Source: Mycobacterium gordonae (lineage in GTDB: Bacteria; Actinomycetota; Actinomycetes; Mycobacteriales; Mycobacteriaceae). Taken from it: a DNA stretch of 36,555 nt. The notes under the pieces are model-generated. The model had not been told where the DNA came from and searched no databases. It worked only from the letters and a program-made list of their open reading frames with translations. The position numbers and the translations under genes were made by a program. The stretch lies in NCBI RefSeq assembly GCF_001417955.2, contig NZ_LKTM01000348.1, forward strand, positions 1-36,555, in the 5' to 3' direction. Positions 1-7,356 of the stretch are shown here, one piece after another; position 1 is the stretch's first letter; every line of letters begins with the position of its first letter.

Positions 1-1172
1 CGCAAACGGTGACGCTACAGCTGCCAGCCCCGCCACCGCCTCCCGAAGGCGCCGCCTGGCGCCAGGCGCCCGCGGTGGGCCGCACGGTCGTGCCGGCCGG
101 TGCCGGTACCCGCACGGCGCCCGCCACCCCGCAGGCGCCGTGGGCCCCGCAGGACCCGGCGACCCCGGTCCCGCCCATTCCACCACCGCCACCACCGGCG
201 GCGGCGGCGGACGGATTTTCTGGTATCGCCCCCGAGGTCGAGCTCATCTCGATCCGGCAGAGTTCGAAAGCGTTCAGCCCCAAGGAGGCGTTCTCGGGCA
301 GTCAGGATCCCGCTACCCGGCGCAAGGCCGGGGATATCCGCACGATGGCACGCGCGATCGTGCACGCCGCCAATCTGGGCGCACAAGTCATCAATATCTC
401 CGAGGTGTCCTGTATGCCGTCTACCGACATCATCGACCAGCGCGATCTGGGTGCGGCGATCCGCTATGCGGCCGTAGAGCGCAACGCGGTGATCGTGGCC
501 GCGGCGGGCAACGTCGGGGAGGAGGGTGGCAATGACTGCAAGCAGAACCCCATCTATAACCCGTTGACTCCCAACGATCCTCGCGACTGGGCGCAGGTCA
601 CCACGGTGGTCAGCCCAGCGTGGTTTTCCGATTACGTTTTGACGGTGGGTGCGGTGGATTCCAGTGGCGCTCCGGTGCAATCCAGTGTGGCCGGGCCGTG
701 GGTGTCGATCGCCGCGCCAGGCACCGACATCGAAAGCCTCTCGGCGCGCGATGACGGGTTGATGAATGCCCTGGAGGGCAGAAGTAACTCGCTGGTGCCG
801 CAGGCGGGGACCTCGTTCTCGGCGGCGATCGTCTCTGGTGTGGCGGCACTGGTGCGCGCGAAATACCCGACGCTGACCGCCCATCAGATCATCAACCGGC
901 TGTTGGCTACCGCCCGGGCACCGGCGCGCGGAGTCGACAACCAAGTCGGTCACGGCATCATCGACCCGGTAGCCGCGCTGACGTTCGACATTCCTGCGGG
1001 GGAACCTGTAGGGCCGCAACGACTATCAGCGCCGCTGGTGCTTCCGCCACCAGCGGTGGGCCGCGACATGACCCCGGTATGGGTGGCCGCTGCCGGAGTG
1101 AGTGGCATCGCGATGCTGTCTTCGGTGATCCTGGGCTCGGCGGCGCTGATCCGCAAAGGACAACGCCCGTGA
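1..1172 (+). CDS. mycP: Mycosin, membrane-anchored subtilisin-like protease of the ESX system (5' truncated by window)
   Basis: Type VII secretion serine protease that, in known ESX systems, sits in the cytoplasmic membrane with its protease domain outside and stabilises the secretion complex. The frame is open to the left edge, so the true start and the catalytic Asp and His lie outside the window. Numbering from the GTG at 9: a proline/alanine-rich stretch (about 5-67), then the conserved GIAPEVELISIRQSS block, the oxyanion Asn in AAAGN (168), the catalytic Ser in GTSFSA (269), and a C-terminal membrane helix (about 355-381) followed by a short basic tail. Cys136 and Cys177 fit a conserved mycosin disulfide. 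The stop overlaps the eccE start. The proline-rich insertion after the His region is long but of a kind found in mycosins. Family assignment is secure. Confidence 0.95.
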   Translation, partial: QTVTLQLPAPPPPPEGAAWRQAPAVGRTVVPAGAGTRTAPATPQAPWAPQDPATPVPPIPPPPPPAAAADGFSGIAPEVELISIRQSSKAFSPKEAFSGSQDPATRRKAGDIRTMARAIVHAANLGAQVINISEVSCMPSTDIIDQRDLGAAIRYAAVERNAVIVAAAGNVGEEGGNDCKQNPIYNPLTPNDPRDWAQVTTVVSPAWFSDYVLTVGAVDSSGAPVQSSVAGPWVSIAAPGTDIESLSARDDGLMNALEGRSNSLVPQAGTSFSAAIVSGVAALVRAKYPTLTAHQIINRLLATARAPARGVDNQVGHGIIDPVAALTFDIPAGEPVGPQRLSAPLVLPPPAVGRDMTPVWVAAAGVSGIAMLSSVILGSAALIRKGQRP

Positions 1173-2761
1173 CCGCGACCTTTCCCTTGGGGCTGGCGCT
1201 GGGGTGGGCTCGGCTGGTCAGCGTTTTCGTCGCCGACATGGCGCTTCTGGGTGTCGGTGTGAGTGCTGCCGGCCGGCCCGGCTGGTGGACAGCCCTGGTG
1301 GCTGCAGTGCTGCTCAGCGCAGCGGCGCTGGTGTGCTGGCGCGGAGCCCCCCTGCTGACCCTGGGATGGCGGGCGCTGCGGGCACACCGCGCCCACCTAG
1401 GCGTCCCGGCCGGGCAGCTCGATGATCACGAACGCACCTTCGGTGCTGGGCCGGTCGGAATCCGCGCCGTAGGAACGCACCTGGTTGCTGTGGTGGCCGT
1501 TGACGGCCAGCCACACAGTCCCTCGGTGCTGGATTATCCCCGCGTGGTGTCGATGACATCGCTGCCGCTAGCAACGGTGGCCGACGCGCTGCGCCAATTC
1601 GACGTCACGTTGGCGGGCATCGACGTCCTGAGCGCAGGTTCGCGGCGCGCGGGTAAAACCCATCACCCCTATGCCGAGGCATATTCCAGCGAAGTCGGTG
1701 ATCATCCCGCGGTGGGGCAGCGTCAGACCTGGCTGGTGATTCGCATCGACGCCTCGGCCAGCGCGCGAGCGATCGTGTGGCGGGAATCGGTAGCCGCCAC
1801 CTTGGCGGCTGCGGCGGAGTCGCTGGTCCACGAGCTGGGCAGGGTGCGCATCGGCGCTCGGGTACTGTCCGCCGAGCACATCCGGGCTGCCGATGAGGCG
1901 CTGCTGGCCGGGGTCCAAGCAGCAGCGCTGCATCCGGGGTGGCGTCGGTTACGTCACTCCGGGGGCTACGTGCAGACGTACTGGATGTCACCGCACGACA
2001 TCACCACCACCAACATCGACCGGTTGTGGGCTCCGGATAGCGAGGCGACGGTCGTCAGCATCCAGCTGCGGCTGACTCCCGAGGGCGACCCCACAGTGGG
2101 TGTGGCGGTGCGCTATCACACCGGCTACCCGTTGGCCGAGGCGCCGCTGACAGGTCTGAACCCGTGGACGGGCCGCCACGACCTCGCACTGGACACCGGA
2201 TTGCTCGTCGCGGCCTGTCCGGTCAAGGTGCCCGCGCGGCGGGTGTCTGCCGATGAAGAGCTGCGAGCCCCGATCGGCGCCACCGGCATCATTATCGGCG
2301 CCACGGCCACCGGCCATCCGCTGCTGGTCGATCTGAGCGTTCCCACCGCCACCGCCACGGTCACGATCGCCGGGGAGCCGGCCTTGACGGTGGCGATCGC
2401 GCGCCGCGCGGCCGCCACCGGCTTGCATGTGCTGGTATGCACCTCGCACCCACAGCGCTGGCAGGAAGTCACTGCCGCGGGCCTACAGGTCATCGACGCC
2501 GCGGCGCTCGCGCAGCGCTCCTGGTCGCCGGGCCAGCGTGTCATGGTTGTCTTCGACGACGTCGACGAGCCGGCGCCGAGGGCCGCTACGGTCGTGCTCT
2601 ACACGGTGCCGGCGGACTCGACTAGCAGCGCTGATGTTCACCTCAAGCAGGACGGGCCCGATCATGCGCTCCTGCGCACCTGGGCGATCGCTGACCGGCT
2701 GCACATCGACATCACCGACGAGCGCCGCCTGCTCACCGCTCGGCCCAGGCGCGCAGCCTAA
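1169..2761 (+). CDS. eccE: ESX type VII secretion membrane component EccE
   Basis: Component of the ESX membrane complex, at its periphery in known structures. The predicted protein is 530 residues: two hydrophobic N-terminal helices (about residues 5-30 and 33-58) followed by a large cytosolic domain without a recognisable enzymatic motif, as is usual for EccE. I chose the GTG at 1169 because it overlaps the mycP stop (GTGA). The frame is open further upstream to 1079, but that stretch reads antiparallel to nothing and lies wholly inside mycP. Position between mycP and eccA matches the order eccD-mycP-eccE-eccA known from ESX-5. The family call rests on topology, length and position more than on motifs, because EccE is poorly conserved. 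Confidence 0.9.
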   Translation: MTATFPLGLALGWARLVSVFVADMALLGVGVSAAGRPGWWTALVAAVLLSAAALVCWRGAPLLTLGWRALRAHRAHLGVPAGQLDDHERTFGAGPVGIRAVGTHLVAVVAVDGQPHSPSVLDYPRVVSMTSLPLATVADALRQFDVTLAGIDVLSAGSRRAGKTHHPYAEAYSSEVGDHPAVGQRQTWLVIRIDASASARAIVWRESVAATLAAAAESLVHELGRVRIGARVLSAEHIRAADEALLAGVQAAALHPGWRRLRHSGGYVQTYWMSPHDITTTNIDRLWAPDSEATVVSIQLRLTPEGDPTVGVAVRYHTGYPLAEAPLTGLNPWTGRHDLALDTGLLVAACPVKVPARRVSADEELRAPIGATGIIIGATATGHPLLVDLSVPTATATVTIAGEPALTVAIARRAAATGLHVLVCTSHPQRWQEVTAAGLQVIDAAALAQRSWSPGQRVMVVFDDVDEPAPRAATVVLYTVPADSTSSADVHLKQDGPDHALLRTWAIADRLHIDITDERRLLTARPRRAA

Positions 2762-2790
2762 CCTCTATCACCACCATCGCGGGAGCCACG

Positions 2791-4623
2791 ATGACAACCA
2801 CGGGGTCAGAGACTACGGTACGCAACGCTTTTCGGCGCGGGCTGCTGGCCTCAGGTATCGCCGTCGGTGGGCTGGTGCCCAGCCACAACGCGGCGGTGGC
2901 CGCCGAGATGTTCCGGTCAGCGACCCAGGCCGATCCCGGCGTGTGTGACGGTTGGCTGGGGCGCCTGCTCGCCGGTGAGGACAGCCTCGACGTGCTGGCT
3001 GGGGCGTGGGCGGCCGCGGAAACCTTCGGCTGGGAAGTGCGCCGCCTCGGAGTGCTGGGTCCTGATTTCCGGCCAGCCGCATTCGATGGGCTGTTTTTGC
3101 AGCTGCCGGTGTCTTCGGTGTTCGCGCTGCGCTGCGCTTATGCCGCCGCGCTGATCCGCGCCCACCACTACAGCAAGGCCGATGAGCTGCTCACCGCGGC
3201 ACGGGTACCGGCTGACCCGTTCGATGCGGACACCCACACCTATGTGGCGGGGTTACTGCACTTTCGCACTCAGCGTTGGACCGATGTGCTGCGCCTGTTC
3301 CCGGTTGAGAAACGTTGGATGCTACCGCAGTACGAGTGCGCGGCCACGGCGATGGCCACCACCGCGCTGGCGTCTCTGGGAGTGTTCGAGGATGCGTTTC
3401 GGCGCGGGCAAAGCGCCGCCGGCGATGACCGGGTGCCGGCGGCGGCCACGGTGGCGCTCTACACCCAGGCGATGTGCATGCGCCATTTGGGGCGCGAGGA
3501 GGAAGCCGCGCAGCTGCTGCGCCGGGTGTACTCGCGGGATCCGAAGTTCGCGCCCGCCCGCGAGGCGATGGACGACTCCACGCGCCGGTTGGTGCTGACC
3601 GACCCCGAAACCATTGAGGCGCGCACCGATCCGTGGGATCCCGCCAGCGCCCCGAACCGGGTTGATGCCGAGGTGGCCCGCGACGCCGAGAAAGCTTCCA
3701 AATACCTGGCCGAGGGCCAGGCTGAATTGGACGCGATGCTGGGTATGGCCGAGGCCAAGGGCGAGATCAAACGTATTCGTTCGACGACGAAGGTGAACCT
3801 GGCCCGGGCCAAGGTGGGGTTGCGGGTGCCGGTGACCTCACGGCACACGCTGCTGCTAGGTCCTCCCGGCACCGGAAAGACTTCGGTGGCAAGGTCTTTC
3901 ACCAAGCAGTTGTGTGGGTTGAAGGTGCTGCGTAAACCGTTGGTGGTGGAGACCAGCCGCGCCAAACTGCTGGGCCGCTTCATGGCCGATGCGGAGAAGA
4001 ACACCGAGGAGATGCTGGAGGCAGCCCTGGGTGGGGCGGTGTTCTTCGACGAGATGCACACCTTGCACGAACGCGGCTACTCCACCGGCGACCCGTACGG
4101 CAACGCGATCATCAACACGCTGCTGCTCTACATGGAGAATCACCGCGACGAGCTGGTGGTGTTCGGCGCCGGCTACGCCAAGGCCACCCAGCGCATGCTG
4201 GAAGTCAATCAGGGTCTGCGACGGCGGTTTTCGACGGTGATCGAGTTCCACAGCTACACCCCGCCCGAGCTGGTCGAACTGACCAAACTGATGGTCGCCG
4301 AGGACGACGACACCACCACCGACGCGGCTGTGGAGGTGCTGCGCGGCGACTTCGAACGGTTCTACACCGACGAAAAGCTCACCGAGGACGGTGATCTCAT
4401 CCGCGGCATCGACGTGCTCGGTAATGCCGGATTCGTGCGCAACCTGGTGGAAAAGGCGCGCGATCACCGCAACGACCGCCTGGACAACGCCGAACTCGAC
4501 GAGCTGCTGGCCGCCGAAGACCTCGACATCACCGACGAGCAGCTGCAACGATTACGCGAGTTGACCGCGCAGGACCTGGCCGAAGGGCTACATGCTGCGG
4601 TGTCGGAGAAAAGAAGCGAGTAG
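2791..4623 (+). CDS. eccA: ESX type VII secretion AAA+ ATPase EccA
   Basis: Cytosolic AAA+ ATPase (610 residues) that in ESX systems handles substrates or their chaperones. The N-terminal part (about 1-280) is alpha-helical and TPR-like, with repeated Ala/Leu helices. The C-terminal part is a CbxX/CfqX-type AAA+ domain with Walker A GPPGTGKTS (about 357-365), Walker B AVFFDEMH (about 416-423) and a downstream arginine-rich segment (GLRRRF). A GGGAG Shine-Dalgarno lies just before the ATG at 2791. It follows eccE by 29 bp and is the last ESX gene, with a hairpin after its stop. Length is normal for EccA and nothing looks broken. Confidence 0.96.
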   Translation: MTTTGSETTVRNAFRRGLLASGIAVGGLVPSHNAAVAAEMFRSATQADPGVCDGWLGRLLAGEDSLDVLAGAWAAAETFGWEVRRLGVLGPDFRPAAFDGLFLQLPVSSVFALRCAYAAALIRAHHYSKADELLTAARVPADPFDADTHTYVAGLLHFRTQRWTDVLRLFPVEKRWMLPQYECAATAMATTALASLGVFEDAFRRGQSAAGDDRVPAAATVALYTQAMCMRHLGREEEAAQLLRRVYSRDPKFAPAREAMDDSTRRLVLTDPETIEARTDPWDPASAPNRVDAEVARDAEKASKYLAEGQAELDAMLGMAEAKGEIKRIRSTTKVNLARAKVGLRVPVTSRHTLLLGPPGTGKTSVARSFTKQLCGLKVLRKPLVVETSRAKLLGRFMADAEKNTEEMLEAALGGAVFFDEMHTLHERGYSTGDPYGNAIINTLLLYMENHRDELVVFGAGYAKATQRMLEVNQGLRRRFSTVIEFHSYTPPELVELTKLMVAEDDDTTTDAAVEVLRGDFERFYTDEKLTEDGDLIRGIDVLGNAGFVRNLVEKARDHRNDRLDNAELDELLAAEDLDITDEQLQRLRELTAQDLAEGLHAAVSEKRSE

Positions 4624-4632
4624 CCAACACCT

Positions 4633-4664
4633 TTCGGACAAGCCGGAGGAACCGGCTATCCGAA
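4633..4664 (+). terminator. Hairpin after eccA, possible end of the ESX operon
   Basis: TTCGGA, then AGCCGG, a five-base loop, CCGGCT and TCCGAA form a nested stem ten bases after the eccA stop. There is no T-run, so it may be a factor-dependent or weak intrinsic terminator. Confidence 0.5.
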
Positions 4665-4674
4665 CGCAGTGATG

Positions 4675-4860
4675 AGTTGGCGTATCTGGCGTATTCTGCT
4701 TCGGCCCGCTCGATGGAGAATTCGACGCGCTGCAACCGATCCTGGTAGACGCGGGGCTTGTTCGGCGCGGGTGATCATCTCGGCGTCGAGCTGTATGCGG
4801 GCCGCCGCGTCAACGCAGTTATCCGGACATAAACTTTGGCGTCGCGCACCGTCGTGAAGT
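4675..4860 (-). pseudogene. Frameshifted remnant of an unrecognised gene
   Basis: On the - strand one frame reads a coding-like stretch with CPDNCVDAAARIQLDAEM followed by ITRAEQAPR. It then continues in another frame as VYQDRLQRVEFSIERAEAEY. Joining the two with a single-base shift near 4750 gives a plausible Cys-pair plus amphipathic-helix segment, resembling the tail of some recombinase or transposase-associated proteins. The 3' frame then runs into eccA DNA. I do not recognise the family. The case for a decayed gene is the continuity across one shift and the charged-helix character. Confidence 0.35.
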
Positions 4861-4882
4861 CTGTCTGCCCCGGATGACGACT

Positions 4883-5308
4883 CTAGGCCGGGCCGCACGT
4901 GCGGCGGGCACGAGCCGCACGATAGACGTTTTGGAGCGCCGCGTACTGGTCCTGGTTCAACACACGGCCGTTGAGGTGCTCGATGAGCGCCACGACGGCA
5001 AGGACGTCGCTGGTGCCCCAAGGTTGGATGGGCGAGACGCTCTGATCTTGACCGACGACGAATACTCCTCGCCCATGCTCTGCTCGCACGAGGCCGCTGC
5101 GGAGCAAGTGTTCGATGGCGTGCCGCACGGTCATACGCGCGACGCCGAAGTGCGCCACGAGCGCGGCTTCGGAGGGAAGCCGATCCCCGGGCACGTACCT
5201 TCTCCGTTGGATGGCCGCGGAAAGCAAGGCCGCAATCTGTTGGTACACAGGCCGATTGGCTGTCCGATCGATTGTGCCGAGATGTTTCGTCTGATCGATG
5301 TGCTTCAC
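4883..5308 (-). CDS. Short GntR-family transcriptional regulator
   Basis: A 141-residue DNA-binding protein. Residues about 18-85 form a GntR-type winged helix-turn-helix: RPVYQQIAALLSAAI, then PGDRLPSEAALVAHFGVA, then a recognition helix and wing ending GRGVFVV. Typical GntR proteins add a large effector domain (UTRA or FCD). Here only about 55 residues follow, so it is probably a YtrA-like or effector-less regulator. The start is a GTG two bases after the stop of the VirB6-like gene, so it is almost certainly co-transcribed with the mating-channel operon and may autoregulate conjugation. No good Shine-Dalgarno is visible, which fits translational coupling. Confidence 0.85.
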   Translation of the reverse strand: MKHIDQTKHLGTIDRTANRPVYQQIAALLSAAIQRRRYVPGDRLPSEAALVAHFGVARMTVRHAIEHLLRSGLVRAEHGRGVFVVGQDQSVSPIQPWGTSDVLAVVALIEHLNGRVLNQDQYAALQNVYRAARARRTCGPA

Positions 5309-5310
5309 GG

Positions 5311-7356
5311 TCAGCGGCCTTTGACCGGAGTTTGGCCGGGTGCGGGGCCGCCCGGTGTGGCGGTGTCGGGTGCCGCCGCAGGTGGTGGGATGTGCCTGGG
5401 GTGGCGTCCGTTGGCGGGGGCCGGTGCTGGTTCAAATTTGGGTTTGGGCGGCGTAGCGCGTGATGCCGCGGGGCGGGGCTGGCCGTGGTCGGGCTTGTTG
5501 TCGTGGGGGCGGTGCAGTTTGTGTGCGACGTGGGCGGCGACGGCGGCGCCGGCGACGACTTCGGGGGCGGCCACGGTGGCGGCAGCCTCGCCTGCAGTGG
5601 TTGCGGTTGCGGCGGCGCGTGCCGTCGTGCTGCCGGCGCTGGCTGTGCGGGCAGCAGCGGTGGTGCTTGGGGCCGCGGATGTGGTGGTCGGCGAGGCGGC
5701 GGTAGGGGTGGGACCGCTGGGTGGGGTCGGCAGGTGGGGTTTGCGGCCGCGCCCAGGTGTGGGGGGCCGCCCGCCGGGGGGTCGGCCGCCGGCGGGTGCT
5801 CCGGTGAGGGGTTTGCCGGAGTCGCCGTCGGAGGTGGTACTGGTGTTCCAGGGTGCGCGGGCACCTAGGTCGCGGCCGCGGTCGTATGTGTCGCGGCCGC
5901 GTTGGTAGCCGTCGCGGCCGTGGCGGGCAAGCTCGGTCACGGCGTGGGTGAGTTCGTGGCGGTTGTGGTCGCCGAGTTGGTGTTTGAGCCAGCGGAAGGC
6001 GCCGATGGCGGCTGCTGAGAACAGGGAGATCATGATGAGTCGGGCCAGCGGGTGGGTCATGCCGACTTGGTCGGCGTAGCCGCCGCGGGCGGCCATTTTC
6101 AGCACGATGAGCGCTGTTACGGAGATGTAGAGGGTGTAGGCGAACAGCAGCGCGGCGTGTTTGAAGAACAGGGTGAGGCGGCGGGCGGCGCGGCGGCGGG
6201 GTGCGCCGTGGATCATGGCGGGTCCGGCCGCGACGACGGAGAGCAGCGCGTTGAGCAGGGCCGCGCAGCAGGCCATGACGTAGCTGTAGGTGACGTAGCA
6301 GATGAACAAGGTGAAGATGGCGCCGAGCAGGCTGTAGAACAGGCCCAGGGCCAGGTTGGCGCCGTCGAGGTGTTGGGCGAAGCTCAGCGCCTGCGGGGCT
6401 CCGCAGCGGGTCATGGCGTGCGCGGGCCCGGCCAGGTCGCTGGGGTCGTGCGGGGTGAGCATCGCGGCGGTGTAGGCCTGGCCGCAGCCGCCGATGTTGT
6501 CGATGGGTTCGCCGAAGTTCATCAGCTGCAACGGCATTCGCACGGTGGCATCGGCGATGAGCCCGGTCAGGTGTTGCAGTTGGGCTCCGCCGCCGCCGGG
6601 GGTGATGGCGCCGTTGTTCAGGCCTGCTTGGGCGACGGTGAAGGCGAGGTTGCGTCCTTGGGTCAGGAGCCCGTTTTCGCGGTAGAGGTCGGATAAGGGG
6701 TCACCGGTGAGCATCGTGCCGAGAATGCCGACGGCCGTGGTGGACAACATGATTCCGGCACCGAAGCCTTTGCGGCCGTGCCAGAGCAGGTGGTAGGCGC
6801 CGACCCCGAGGCCCAGGGTCAGGCAGATGGGGAAGACCCACAGGTCGGCCAGGATGGTGCGTAGTGTTTCGAAGATCGGGCGCAGCCAGGTGGTCAGCCA
6901 GTAGAGCCAGGTGTTGGACATGGCGAAGCGCATCAGCCACAGCGCCAGGGTGATCATGAAGATGTAGGCGGCGGCCTGGGCGGAGAGCAGCTCGGCGACG
7001 GCTTCGTGGGTCAGGCCGGTGCTGAGCGCGTTGGCCAGCCAGCGTGCCCAGCTGGAGGGGTCGGCGGATAGGCCGGGGCCGGCTTTGGTGATCGCCTCGC
7101 TGGTGGAGACGACCGAGAGGTAGTAGTTGCCGACGGGGACGCCGTAGCTGTCGGTGATGCCGGTCCAGTTCAGGGCTCCGCCGATGGTGGAGGCTGCGGC
7201 CGGCGGCGCGGCCGCCACCGACCAGCTGGCCAGCCAGTGCAGGGTGAACCACACGGTGGCGGCGCGGCGCAGCCGGGGTCGGGTGGCCAGTTGGTAGCCG
7301 AGGTATTCGGCGGCGCGTCCGGCGGTGGTGGTGGGTGCGGCGGGGGTGGTGTTCAT
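5311..7356 (-). CDS. VirB6/TrbL-like polytopic membrane protein of the conjugation channel
   Basis: A 681-residue protein predicted to form part of the inner-membrane DNA translocation channel. After a short N-terminal segment it has a signal-like hydrophobic stretch (about 33-60) and a cluster of membrane helices between about 125 and 460, including YIFMITLALWLMRFAM, LGLFYSLLGAIFTLFICYV and ALLFAYTLYISVTALIVL. The C-terminal 200 residues are a soluble tail rich in Pro, Ala and Thr with RGRD-type repeats. This helix cluster plus long polar tail is the usual actinobacterial VirB6-like architecture. The ATG overlaps the stop of virB4 (ATGA), showing operon coupling. Assignment is by topology and neighbours, because sequence identity in this family is low. 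Confidence 0.75.
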   Translation of the reverse strand: MNTTPAAPTTTAGRAAEYLGYQLATRPRLRRAATVWFTLHWLASWSVAAAPPAAASTIGGALNWTGITDSYGVPVGNYYLSVVSTSEAITKAGPGLSADPSSWARWLANALSTGLTHEAVAELLSAQAAAYIFMITLALWLMRFAMSNTWLYWLTTWLRPIFETLRTILADLWVFPICLTLGLGVGAYHLLWHGRKGFGAGIMLSTTAVGILGTMLTGDPLSDLYRENGLLTQGRNLAFTVAQAGLNNGAITPGGGGAQLQHLTGLIADATVRMPLQLMNFGEPIDNIGGCGQAYTAAMLTPHDPSDLAGPAHAMTRCGAPQALSFAQHLDGANLALGLFYSLLGAIFTLFICYVTYSYVMACCAALLNALLSVVAAGPAMIHGAPRRRAARRLTLFFKHAALLFAYTLYISVTALIVLKMAARGGYADQVGMTHPLARLIMISLFSAAAIGAFRWLKHQLGDHNRHELTHAVTELARHGRDGYQRGRDTYDRGRDLGARAPWNTSTTSDGDSGKPLTGAPAGGRPPGGRPPTPGRGRKPHLPTPPSGPTPTAASPTTTSAAPSTTAAARTASAGSTTARAAATATTAGEAAATVAAPEVVAGAAVAAHVAHKLHRPHDNKPDHGQPRPAASRATPPKPKFEPAPAPANGRHPRHIPPPAAAPDTATPGGPAPGQTPVKGR

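Noticed and set aside
4656..5864. 402-codon proline- and arginine-rich - strand frame
   Set aside because: Overlaps the GntR and VirB6-like genes in another frame and has shadow composition. Only its last part (4675-4860) is kept, as a possible remnant.
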